Assembly (NCBI GenBank): GCA_016187945.1
Contig: JACPIT010000003.1
Coordinates: 62,001-126,000 of the forward strand
From: Opitutia bacterium
Lineage (GTDB): Bacteria; Verrucomicrobiota; Verrucomicrobiia; Opitutales; Opitutaceae
Direction of reading: 5' to 3'
Length of the DNA stretch: 64,000 bases
This document shows positions 52,628-61,106 of this stretch, in pieces. The position numbers and the translations under genes are program-made. Positions within the stretch are counted from its first letter, which is position 1. Every line of letters begins with the position of its first letter. Under the pieces are notes generated by a model. It did not search any database. It saw only the letters and a program-made list of their open reading frames with translations, and was not told the DNA's origin.

Positions 52628-55600
52628 TCAGAACGTGGCGCCGAATTTCACGCTCGCGCTCAGACCGGGCGCCCAGAGCAGGCCGTAGCGCTTCTGGTCG
52701 TCGAGGAGGTTGTCGATGTTGAGTTGGACGAAGGCGTCGCGATCGCGGAATCGGAAATCGTAATGCGCGAAGACGCTGACGGTGGAGCGGGGCGCGGTTT
52801 TCAGGATGAGCGGGAGGCCGGTGTTGTCCTTCAGCGCGTCGCCGCCGTGGGTGAAGCCGCTGGCGTATTCCTGCGGGCCGGTGCGGACGAGGCCGCCGCC
52901 GACGCGCAGGCCTTTCAGGCCGAGCTTGGCGAGCCGGTAGCTGGTGAACGCGCTCCACGACCATTTCGGATAATCCATGCCTTGTGCGCCGGGATAGATG
53001 AGGCCTTGGAAGGAGAACGTGGAGGTCTTCGTCTCGTCGGTGTATTGCTCGTTTTTGCTGTAGTAGCCGGAGAGGCCCCACTGGCCGTTGGGGAACATCC
53101 ACGGCGCCCAGCGATCGGCGCTTTGGCCGGGGTAGTCGGGGAATTGGCCGAGCGAGAGGATCTCGTGGTTGTTTTTCTCGAAGCTGAGGATGACCTGCCA
53201 GTCGTCGGTCGGCGTGAGGAGGAGCTGGCCGTCCCAACCGGTGTTGCGGTCCATCTCCGGCGCGGAGAGCGAGGGCGAGTTGGCGAAGCCGTTGGTGTCT
53301 TGCGCGGCGGAGTTGTAGCCGGTGCCGGCGGGGGCGCTGTTGAAGAACCAACCGGGCCAGTTGTCGCTGCCAACATGTTTCTGGCCGGCGGCGCGCGTGT
53401 AGCCGTAGACGGCGTCGAGGTAGGCGGCGCCTTCGGCCTTCGTGGCGTTGAGCGTGATGAAGCCGCCGCCGGGGCCGCTCGCGGCGACGAGTGCGGCGAA
53501 CGCGGCTTCGTTAATCGCGTTGCCGTTGCGGTCCCAGTAGCTGACGGCGCCGGCGGATTTCGCGGCGGACCAGGTGCTCTGGATCGCGTCGCGCTGGGCG
53601 TTGAGGCCGTCGTTGCGATAACTCTGGAAACCGGCGGGCGTCGCGGTGGAACCGGCGGCGCCGGCGGGCACGCCGCCGAGGCGCGTGAGGTCGCCCCAGT
53701 AAGCGTAGTTGTTGTTCCACTGGATCAGCGGGACGCTCGCGCCGGCGTTGTCGGTGTAGAAATAGCGCTGGGCGGCGTCGGGGTTGAGATCGGTGACGGC
53801 GTAGACGACGGGCTTCGCGGGATCGAAGCGGCGCGTGGCGGTCTGCGGCGCCCACCAGAAGCTGCCGTTCGGCTGGCCGGAGCGCGTGATGCGGTAATGC
53901 GAGATCGTGCCGGAGACGCGGCCGTCGAAGAGATCGAACTTGAGGCCGAACTCGCGGTTGGTGGCTTTCACGGCGTCCATCGGCTGACCGGTGAGGTCGC
54001 GCGCACCGGAGAAATTCGGATTCAGGCCTTCGGAGCGGACGGCGTAGAGCGAGACCGCTTTGATCGGGGCGAAGCTCACGCCGAGCTGCGTCGTCGTATA
54101 GGTTTTTTGCGCTGGCGAGTAGGAACTCGTCGCGCCGGCGTCGACGGCGCCGGTGGCGTAGAGATAACCGACGTCGCGGGTGGAGACGCCGTTGCGGTCG
54201 CGACGCACGCCGCCGAGGAGGATGATTTTTTCGCGGAGGAATTTGCCCTGGTAGATCGCGTAGGCGCCGGCTTCGCGCGCCGTGGCTTCGCTCCAATGGC
54301 GCGGGCGGAGCGGGAGCGAGGCGGAGCCATCGCCTTGTTTGTCGAAGCGGAACGGCGACGGGTCGGCGGCGCTCTTCCAGTTGTAGACGTTGTTGGCGCT
54401 GTCGAGGGTGTTGAGCGCGGTCGTCGTGCGGTCGCGTTCGTAGGCGGCGCCGAGGAGGAAGTTGTTTTTCGCGGCGAGCCACGGGCGGTCGGCGAAGAGG
54501 TCGAGCTTGTAGTTCAATTCGACGCGGGCCTGGTGCGCGCGCGTGCGCGTGCGGGTGTCGGCCCAACTGTAGGCGACGATCGAGTGCGGGATCGGCGCGC
54601 CGGCCCAGTTGGCGTCGGTGTCGCCGCGCTCGGCGTCGAGCGGGACGGGCGTCAGCGTGCTCCAGAGCGAGATCGGGCCGATGTTGTTGCCGACGGAGGC
54701 GTTCACGTCGCGCGTCTTGAAGGTGACGGCGGAGTAGTTGTAGCCGGCGAGGAGATCGAGGCCGGTGGCGAGGTGCTGCGTGAGCTTGAACTCGAAGTTG
54801 GCTTGGTCGGAATTCTGGAACGTGTCGGGGCCGGACCAGCGCATCGTGCGGAGGCTGACGCCGGGGAACGCGATGAAGCCGGCGTGTTCGAGCCGGCCGT
54901 CGTTGCCGATCGCGTCGGCGCGGGCGCGGATGCTTTGAAAGCCGACGCCGTCGGCCTCGTTGCGACCGAGTTCGAGATCGGCGGTGAACTCGGTGTTCGT
55001 CCACGGGCGATAGGTGAACACGGCGGCGAGGGCGATTTTGCGGACCTCGTAGAAGTCGGTGTAGTCGCCGTTCTGCTGCGCGGCGAGGTTGACGCGATAA
55101 CCGGCGCGGCCGTCGGCGAGCGGGCCGCCGGTGTCGAACGTCGCGCGGGCGAGGCCGTAGGTGCCGAGCGTGAACTCGGCGGCGGATTGCCGCGCGGGCG
55201 GGGGCGTTTTCGGCAGGTAGTTCACGACGCCGCCGAAGTTGCCGATGCCGTAGAGGAGCGCGGCGGGGCCGCGGACGACTTCGATGCGTTCGATGTTGGC
55301 GGCGTCGGTGGTGACCTTGCGGCGGAAGCCGTCGCGCAGGGCGTTGTCGGTGGTGAAGCCGCGGATGACGACGGTGGTGTCGGTCTTGTTGGCCGTCTGC
55401 ATCTCGGGGTTGTTCACGCCGCCGGGGTTTTGATACTGCGTGAGGCCGTTGCCGGTGTAGTCGTTTTGGGAGCGGAGCTGGATGCCGGCGCTGAAGCGGA
55501 GCGAATCGCGCAGCGTGGTCGAGGCGGTGTCGCGGATGAATTCCGAGGTGATGACCTCGATCGACAGCGGCACATCCTTGATCGCGGTGTCGAGGCGCGT

Positions 55601-55819
55601 GCCGGTGGTGGAGTTGGTGGCCTTGTAACCTTTGTCCTTCGCGGTGGTGACGGCGAATGGGCTGAGCACGAGCGGCGTGTCGGCGGCGGGATCGCGGGGC
55701 GGGGCGCTCGTCGAGTCGGAGCCGTGGTTGCTTGCGGATGTCTGGCCGTGGAGCGGGGCGGAGACGATCAAAGCGGCGACGGCGAGGGGGATCGCGTCGC
55801 GGCGTCGCAGGTAGTTCAT
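52628..55819 (-). CDS. TonB-dependent outer-membrane receptor 2
   Basis: A 1063-residue receptor. Signal peptide (residues about 1-26, ending LHGQT), linker with PLVLSPFAVTTAKDKGYKAT, plug domain (about 55-190; PLSIEVITSEFIRDTA, IERIEVVRGPAALLYGIGNF), and a long barrel ending LSASVKFGATF. The plug layout is closer to FhuA/siderophore-type receptors than to the receptor at 28106, but no iron genes are nearby. ATG 55819 is preceded by GGAGG at good spacing; a longer frame upstream has no family features. The gene for a PocR-AraC regulator lies 360 bp upstream on the same strand, and a propeller kinase lies downstream. Confidence 0.9.
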   Translation of the reverse strand: MNYLRRRDAIPLAVAALIVSAPLHGQTSASNHGSDSTSAPPRDPAADTPLVLSPFAVTTAKDKGYKATNSTTGTRLDTAIKDVPLSIEVITSEFIRDTASTTLRDSLRFSAGIQLRSQNDYTGNGLTQYQNPGGVNNPEMQTANKTDTTVVIRGFTTDNALRDGFRRKVTTDAANIERIEVVRGPAALLYGIGNFGGVVNYLPKTPPPARQSAAEFTLGTYGLARATFDTGGPLADGRAGYRVNLAAQQNGDYTDFYEVRKIALAAVFTYRPWTNTEFTADLELGRNEADGVGFQSIRARADAIGNDGRLEHAGFIAFPGVSLRTMRWSGPDTFQNSDQANFEFKLTQHLATGLDLLAGYNYSAVTFKTRDVNASVGNNIGPISLWSTLTPVPLDAERGDTDANWAGAPIPHSIVAYSWADTRTRTRAHQARVELNYKLDLFADRPWLAAKNNFLLGAAYERDRTTTALNTLDSANNVYNWKSAADPSPFRFDKQGDGSASLPLRPRHWSEATAREAGAYAIYQGKFLREKIILLGGVRRDRNGVSTRDVGYLYATGAVDAGATSSYSPAQKTYTTTQLGVSFAPIKAVSLYAVRSEGLNPNFSGARDLTGQPMDAVKATNREFGLKFDLFDGRVSGTISHYRITRSGQPNGSFWWAPQTATRRFDPAKPVVYAVTDLNPDAAQRYFYTDNAGASVPLIQWNNNYAYWGDLTRLGGVPAGAAGSTATPAGFQSYRNDGLNAQRDAIQSTWSAAKSAGAVSYWDRNGNAINEAAFAALVAASGPGGGFITLNATKAEGAAYLDAVYGYTRAAGQKHVGSDNWPGWFFNSAPAGTGYNSAAQDTNGFANSPSLSAPEMDRNTGWDGQLLLTPTDDWQVILSFEKNNHEILSLGQFPDYPGQSADRWAPWMFPNGQWGLSGYYSKNEQYTDETKTSTFSFQGLIYPGAQGMDYPKWSWSAFTSYRLAKLGLKGLRVGGGLVRTGPQEYASGFTHGGDALKDNTGLPLILKTAPRSTVSVFAHYDFRFRDRDAFVQLNIDNLLDDQKRYGLLWAPGLSASVKFGATF

Positions 55820-56179
55820 GGGGGTTGACCTCCGGCTGGGGCGTCCCGACGAATCCGGCTGGGGCAGGGGAACCTCGGTCGTCCGCGCGGGGCGACGCGC
55901 AGCGCTGACGTGCGGCATTTCACGACGTTGCGAGCGCAGTGTCAACGGGCGCGCGCACCCCCGTTCGGCCCTGACGGTGGCGCCCGCTCTCGTGGCGAGG
56001 CAGGTGCTGCGCATCCGTTGGCGGCGAGCGATGCCGGTATCAGCGCGTCTGGCCGGTCGCGGCCGTCGCCGCCGATCGGGCGAAGGCGCTCGCGCTCGCG
56101 CGGCGGCGGCGAAAAGCAAAAGTCCGTATTACGGAGTTTGCCGCAATACGGACTGCTGACGCTGGACGGAAAAAACGAA
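55820..56179. other. 360-bp leader of receptor 2 with a strong palindrome
   Basis: No gene is supported. AGTCCGTATT (56121-56130) pairs perfectly with AATACGGACT (56145-56154); its left half is itself part of the palindrome TCCGTATTACGGA (56123-56135). It is 25 bp past the stop of the AraC gene and about 300 bp upstream of the receptor start, so it could be a terminator for the first or an operator for the second. Confidence 0.5.
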
Positions 56180-57148
56180 TTACGCGGCGCGGTTGCCGTG
56201 CTCCTGGTGCGGTGCCGTGCCGTGGACGCGGTCGCGGTAGTCGCTCGGGCTTTCGCCGGCGACGCGGCGGAACACGCGGTTGAACTGCGAGAGCGATTGG
56301 AACCCGGCGGCGAAGGCGGCTTCGCTGACGCGGATGTGCGGATTGAGCATCTGGTGTTTCACCGACTCGACGCGCAGGCGGGCGAGATAATCGGTGAAGG
56401 TGAGGCCGGTGCCGGCTTTGAAAACTTTGCAGAAGTAGAACGTGCTCATGTTCACTGCGCGGGCGACTTCGCCGACGGAGATTTCGCCAGTGTAGTGTTC
56501 CTGAATGTAGGCTCGGGCCTTCGCGACGACGGGCGACTCCGCGGTGGATTCCTGCACCATCACCTGGTTGCTGATCGAGGAGAGGTGCGCGGAGAACACG
56601 GCGAGCAGGCGCACGATCGAGTCGAACTGCGTCTTCGTCAGCACGCGCGTGCCGAAGTAGGCTTTCTTGATGCTCTCGACTTCCTTGGCCGGCGTCTCGG
56701 AGCCGATCTGACGCTCGATGGTTTTGAAGCCGGCCTGTGTGGGCGCGTGAAGGATGATCTGACCGGTCTGAAGGTGGCCGAGGACTTGGTCGCCGACGCG
56801 GACCGGAATCGCGGCCTCGCTGAGGCCGGCGAAGCACTGGAAGGTCTTCGCTTCCGTGCGGGCCTGCTCTTCGGCCTGCTGCTGGACGAGCAGGCAGTTG
56901 GCGCAGGTCTTGTTGCGGCCGGCCATGAGCTGGCACAACGGGTTCACGCGCTTCGAGTCGTGCAAGGGCGAGTTGAACGACCCGGTGGCGCGCAACGCGA
57001 GCGGCAGGCCGGTGGTGGTTTCAAAGGCGTCCTTGTAGTCCTGAAAAATCGCAGCGCGTTCGAGATGCTGGATGACGCTGCGACCGGAGTCGCGCGGAGT
57101 CGTGGCGGGCACGAAGGGAAGAGCAGGGGCGGCGTGGATCGCTTGCAT
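56180..57148 (-). CDS. AraC-family regulator with PocR sensory domain
   Basis: A 322-residue transcription activator. The N-terminal PocR domain (about residues 25-190) carries the Cys cluster NPLCQLM, KTCANCLLV and FQCFAGL, a pattern thought to bind small hydrocarbon-type ligands or metal, and VGDQVLGHLQTGQIIL. The C-terminal AraC domain (about 215-310) has two helix-turn-helix units: EISVGEVARAVNMSTFYFCK and RVSEAAFAAGFQSLSQFNRV. ATG 57148 removes a short unrelated extension. It is divergent from the PAS kinase gene and upstream of receptor 2, which is its most likely target. Confidence 0.88.
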   Translation of the reverse strand: MQAIHAAPALPFVPATTPRDSGRSVIQHLERAAIFQDYKDAFETTTGLPLALRATGSFNSPLHDSKRVNPLCQLMAGRNKTCANCLLVQQQAEEQARTEAKTFQCFAGLSEAAIPVRVGDQVLGHLQTGQIILHAPTQAGFKTIERQIGSETPAKEVESIKKAYFGTRVLTKTQFDSIVRLLAVFSAHLSSISNQVMVQESTAESPVVAKARAYIQEHYTGEISVGEVARAVNMSTFYFCKVFKAGTGLTFTDYLARLRVESVKHQMLNPHIRVSEAAFAAGFQSLSQFNRVFRRVAGESPSDYRDRVHGTAPHQEHGNRAA

Positions 57149-57276
57149 GCGGCGAAAATAGCAGAAGGTGCGCAGACGCGTAATTGGCACCGAGGCCGAG
57201 ACTGGCTAAAGATTTTCCCTAGACCCCCGCGGCCTTCCGCTTGCCAGCACGTGGGCGCGCCCGCACGTTGGGCGCC

Positions 57277-58506
57277 GTGCCCACCCGCGATTTCACCACG
57301 CTCACCCGGGAGGAGCTGATCGCTCGTCTCGCCGCCGACCAAGCCACGACGCTCGAAGAGCTCGTGACCGCCGCGCGCGAACTGCGCGACATGAAAGCCG
57401 CGCTCGACGCGCACTCGATCGTGGCCATCACCGATCCGTCCGGACGCATCACCTACGTGAACGACAAGTTCTGCGCGATTTCCAAATACTCGCGCGACGA
57501 GCTGATCGGACAGGATCACCGCATCATCAACTCCGGCTACCACTCGAAGGAGTTTTTCAAGGAGCTCTGGGGCACGATCGGCCGCGGCCAGGTCTGGCAC
57601 GGCGAGATCCGCAATCGCGCCAAGGACGGCGCGGTCTACTGGGTCGACACGACGATTTTCCCGTTCCTCAACGCCGCCGGCAAACCCTACCAATACATCG
57701 CGATCCGCACCGACATCACGCAGCGCAAGGCCGACGAGCTCGAGCTCCAGCGCATCGCCGCCGACCTCGCGCAGAAAAACAAGGAACTCGAGGCGATCGT
57801 CTACACCGTCTCGCACGACCTGCGCTCGCCGCTCGTGAACGTGCAGGGTTTCAGCCGGCAGCTCGCGCGCGCGTGCGAGCAAATCCGCGCGGCGACCGCC
57901 GTCGCCCCCGACGGTCTCATCCCGGCCGAAGCCCTGAAGAAACCGGTGGACGTCACGATTCCGCAGGCGCTCAAGTTCATCAGCGCGGGCGTGACGAAGA
58001 TGGAGCTGCTCCTCGCCGGCCTGCTGCACTACTCGCGCCTCGGGCGCGTGGCGCTGAACGTGCGCCCGCTCGACATGAACGCGATGCTCTCGGAAATCGC
58101 CGCCGCGATGAAATTCCAGCTCGACGAAGCGAAGGCGCAGGTGCGCGTCGGCGTGCTCCCGCGCTGCTATGGCGACAGCGTGCAGACCAACCAGGTCTTC
58201 GCCAACCTGCTCGACAACGCCCTCAAGTATCGCTCGCCCGACCGTCCGCTGCGCCTCGATATCGCCGGTCGCATCGAGGGCGGCCTCGCGATCTACGACG
58301 TCGCCGACAACGGCATCGGCATCGCGCGCGAGCACCAGGCGAAGATATTCGAGATATTCCACCGGCTGAATCCCGCCGATTCGTCCGGCGAAGGCCTGGG
58401 CCTCTCGATCGCCCAACGCGTGCTCGAGCGGCAAGGCGGGCGGATTTGGGTTGAGAGCGCCGCGAACAGCGGTTCCATCTTCCACGTTTCATTGCCGGCG
58501 GCGTAA
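57277..58506 (+). CDS. PAS-domain sensor histidine kinase
   Basis: A soluble kinase of 409 residues, no membrane helix. A PAS domain (about residues 40-150) with [20 protein letters not shown] and [13 protein letters not shown], then HisKA with [18 protein letters not shown], and HATPase_c with [18 protein letters not shown] and GEGLGLSI. The start is set at GTG 57277; TTG 57241 would add twelve Arg-rich residues. The receiver gene follows after 22 bp, so the pair forms a phosphotransfer unit. HisKA and receiver types match those of the propeller kinase pair at 48533-52488. Confidence 0.87.
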   Translation: MPTRDFTTLTREELIARLAADQATTLEELVTAARELRDMKAALDAHSIVAITDPSGRITYVNDKFCAISKYSRDELIGQDHRIINSGYHSKEFFKELWGTIGRGQVWHGEIRNRAKDGAVYWVDTTIFPFLNAAGKPYQYIAIRTDITQRKADELELQRIAADLAQKNKELEAIVYTVSHDLRSPLVNVQGFSRQLARACEQIRAATAVAPDGLIPAEALKKPVDVTIPQALKFISAGVTKMELLLAGLLHYSRLGRVALNVRPLDMNAMLSEIAAAMKFQLDEAKAQVRVGVLPRCYGDSVQTNQVFANLLDNALKYRSPDRPLRLDIAGRIEGGLAIYDVADNGIGIAREHQAKIFEIFHRLNPADSSGEGLGLSIAQRVLERQGGRIWVESAANSGSIFHVSLPAA

Positions 58507-58528
58507 ATGCGCTGCGCCGGACCACGCC

Positions 58529-58972
58529 ATGAACCAAACACCCACGATTCTCATCGTCGAAGACGACGAAGGTCACGCCATCCTCATTCGAGAAAATCTC
58601 GAAATGGCCGGCCTTAAAAACCCGATCGAGCACTTCCGCGATGGCCAGGCCATCCTCGATTATTTTTTCGATTGCGACGGCCAGGTCATGCGCGGACACG
58701 AGGGCACCTACCTCGTGCTGCTCGACATCCGCATGCCCAAGGTCGACGGCATCGAGGTGCTCCGGCGCATCAAGGCCGACTCCGAGCTCCGCAAGCTGCC
58801 GGTCATCATGCTCACGACGACCGACGACTCGCGCGAAGTCGAACGCTGCCACGAACTCGGCTGCTCCGTCTACATCCAGAAGCCGGTCGACTACGACAAG
58901 TTCACCGAGGCGATCCGGCGGCTGGGTCTCTTCGTGATGCTGCTGCTCGTCCCGCCCGTCACGGCCAAGTGA
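58529..58972 (+). CDS. Single-domain response regulator
   Basis: A 147-residue receiver without output domain, Rcp1-like: ILIVEDDEGHAILIREN, phospho-acceptor in LVLLDIRMPKVDGIEV, Thr in VIMLTTTDD and Lys in IQKPVDYDKF. Related to the regulator at 48533-48994. It lies between two kinases and overlaps the second by 4 bp (GTGA), so it may relay phosphate or signal between them. Confidence 0.9.
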   Translation: MNQTPTILIVEDDEGHAILIRENLEMAGLKNPIEHFRDGQAILDYFFDCDGQVMRGHEGTYLVLLDIRMPKVDGIEVLRRIKADSELRKLPVIMLTTTDDSREVERCHELGCSVYIQKPVDYDKFTEAIRRLGLFVMLLLVPPVTAK

Positions 58973-60033
58973 GCCCGGCTGCGTCCACAACGCCCCCGGC
59001 GCGCATCCTCGTGGTCGACGACGACGAGGGACTGCTGATCCTGATGGCGGAGGCGTTGCGCGCGGAAGGCCACGCGGTGAACACGGCCGCGAGTTGCCGC
59101 GAAGCGTTCGATCGCCTGAAAAGCGAGCCGCACGACCTGCTGCTCCTCGACTTGAAACTGCGCGACGCCGCCGGCATCGAGTTGCTCGAAAAATACCGCG
59201 CCTCGGACGCGCGCGTGCCCTTCGTCGTCGTCACCGGCCAGGGCGACGAAAAAGCCGCGGTCGAGGTCATGAAGCATGGCGCGCTCGACTATGTGATGAA
59301 GGACACCGCGCTGCTCGACCTGCTGCCCTCGGTCGCGAAACGCGCCCTCGAATCGATCGCGCGCGACCAGGCGCTCGCCGCCGCCCGCGCCGAGCACGCG
59401 CGCCTCGAAGGCGAGGTGCGGGCGACCAGCGAGCGCGAACGTCACGCCATCGGCGCGGATTTGCACGACGGCCTCGGGCAGTTGCTCACCGCGGTCGAGT
59501 TCATGTGCACAGCGCTGAAAGCGGACACCCTGCAAACCCAGCCGGACGTTGCCGCCCGACTCGAACAGATGAGCGCCCTGCTGCGCGAAGCGGTGGCGCA
59601 GACGCGCTTCCTCGCCCGGGGCCTCGTTCCACTCGGCAGCGGCCCCGATGCGCTTTATCACGGCCTCGCTGCGCTGGCGGAGCGCACGAACGCACTCGGG
59701 CATGTGCATTGCGCGCTGACGACCGAGCGCGTCGTCGAAGTGCCCGATGCGGCGGTCGCGAGTCACCTCTATCGCATCGCGCAGGAAGCGGTGAACAACG
59801 CCGTGAAACACGCGCGGGCCGGGAACATCCGCGTCAGCCTGATGCAGCGGGCGGGCCGCTTGACGCTCGAGATCGCCGACGATGGCGTCGGGATTCGCGA
59901 CGAGGCGGAGAAGCGCGGCACCGGCCTCGGGCTGATGCGCCACCGCGCCGGGTTGATCGGCGCCGATTTCAACCTGAAACGCCCGCGCGCTGGCGGCACC
60001 GTGATTGCCTGCACCTGGCCCGGAAAGAAATGA
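58969..60033 (+). CDS. Receiver domain fused to a NarX-type (HisKA_3) histidine kinase
   Basis: A 354-residue cytoplasmic protein. Receiver domain (residues about 10-130) with RILVVDDDEGLLI, LLLLDLKLRDAAG, VVVTGQGDEKAA and VMKDTALL; then HisKA_3 with SERERHAIGADLHDGLGQLL (His box) and HATPase_c with EAVNNAVKHA, ADDGVGI and GTGLGLM. A receiver before the kinase core means its activity can be gated by an upstream kinase. Starts at GTG 58969 inside the stop of the preceding gene and overlaps the next by 4 bp. Confidence 0.9.
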   Translation: MSPAASTTPPARILVVDDDEGLLILMAEALRAEGHAVNTAASCREAFDRLKSEPHDLLLLDLKLRDAAGIELLEKYRASDARVPFVVVTGQGDEKAAVEVMKHGALDYVMKDTALLDLLPSVAKRALESIARDQALAAARAEHARLEGEVRATSERERHAIGADLHDGLGQLLTAVEFMCTALKADTLQTQPDVAARLEQMSALLREAVAQTRFLARGLVPLGSGPDALYHGLAALAERTNALGHVHCALTTERVVEVPDAAVASHLYRIAQEAVNNAVKHARAGNIRVSLMQRAGRLTLEIADDGVGIRDEAEKRGTGLGLMRHRAGLIGADFNLKRPRAGGTVIACTWPGKK

Positions 60034-60764
60034 AAGCCGCGAAGAAATCCGCCGCACCGAAACCGGCCGTCGCCGCACCCGCGCCGGCGAACGCGGCTCC
60101 CCCTCCGGACACGCGCAAACGCATCCTCGTCGTCGACGATCATCCGTTCATGCGCGCCGGCCTCGCGCAGTTGATCGATCGCCAGCCGGACATGTTCGTC
60201 GCCGGCGAGGCCGGCAACCCGGCCGAAGCGCTCCAGGCGGTGCCGCGCGTGAAACCCGATCTCGTGCTCAGCGACATCACGATGCCGGGTCGCAGCGGCG
60301 CGGAGTTCATCAAAGACCTCCACGCGCTCCACGCCGCGATGCCGGTGCTCGTGATCTCGATGCACGACGAACTCGTTTACGCCGAGCGCATGCTGCGCGC
60401 CGGCGCGCGCGGCTACATCATGAAGGAGGCCGGCGGCGAGGCGCTGCTCGCGGCGTTGCGACAGGTGTTGCGCGGCGAAATCTACGTCAGCCCGCGGTTG
60501 TCGGCGCGGTTGTTGGAGAACCTGCACGGCGACAAGCCGCGCCAGTCGAGTTCTCCCATCGCGAAACTCACCGACCGCGAGTTCGAAGTCTTTCAGCTCA
60601 TCGGCCAGGGAAAGAGCACGCACGACATCGCTGCGCAACTGCATCTAAGCACGAAGACCGTCGATGTCCACCGCGCGAACATCAAGAGCAAGCTCGGCAT
60701 CACCGACGGCACGGCGCTCGTGCGCCACGCCGTGCGCTGGGTCGAGACGCAGGGCGGAGCGTAG
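60030..60764 (+). CDS. NarL/FixJ-family response regulator
   Basis: A 244-residue DNA-binding regulator, the output of the cassette. It begins with an Ala/Pro/Lys-rich tail of about 30 residues, unusual for the family. Receiver: ILVVDDHPFMRAGLAQLI, phospho-acceptor in LVLSDITMPGRSG, Lys in YIMKEAGGEA; LuxR-type helix-turn-helix at about 175-235: LTDREFEVFQLIGQGKSTHD and LSTKTVDVHRANIKSKLG. HisKA_3 kinases normally pair with NarL regulators, so the preceding protein is its cognate kinase. Target genes cannot be read from the sequence. Confidence 0.92.
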   Translation: MKAAKKSAAPKPAVAAPAPANAAPPPDTRKRILVVDDHPFMRAGLAQLIDRQPDMFVAGEAGNPAEALQAVPRVKPDLVLSDITMPGRSGAEFIKDLHALHAAMPVLVISMHDELVYAERMLRAGARGYIMKEAGGEALLAALRQVLRGEIYVSPRLSARLLENLHGDKPRQSSSPIAKLTDREFEVFQLIGQGKSTHDIAAQLHLSTKTVDVHRANIKSKLGITDGTALVRHAVRWVETQGGA

Positions 60765-61106
60765 GCCGCCGAACTCGCGCCGAAGCCTCCCGCGAATTGC
60801 GCGAATTTTCGCGAATTCGGAGGGGAAAGCCGCCGCCGCGACACGCCTCCCCGCCGCCCAGCCGAAATTGCGTAATACGCCAGATTGCCGGATGACCGGC
60901 TAACGTGCGTGCAGCGCAATTTTTGCGAGCGGCTCCGAGGCGGTCGTCGCCGTCCCTGGCGACGACGCGACCGTCGTTAAGGGCAGCGCATGCTGAAAGG
61001 CGCCGCTGGGGACAGCGGCGCCCCCTGCGCTACCGTGTGAAACGTCGGCACAGCCGGTCGGCGACGCACAAGAGACTGTGACGAATGCAGGTTGGTTGGA
61101 GGCGGT
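60765..61106. other. 342-bp intergenic region with three palindromic sequences
   Basis: Lies between two convergent genes; no gene is supported. It holds a dispersed repeat related to 48458-48506 (60775-60822), a short palindrome GCGTAATACGC (60870-60880), and a hairpin GGCGCCGCTG/CAGCGGCGCC (60999-61008 and 61013-61022) with a four-base loop that may end transcription from either side. Confidence 0.55.

Noticed and set aside
57241-57276. TTG 57241 as start of the PAS kinase
   Set aside because: It would add twelve Arg/Gly-rich residues that look like non-coding translation; GTG 57277 gives a normal N-terminus.
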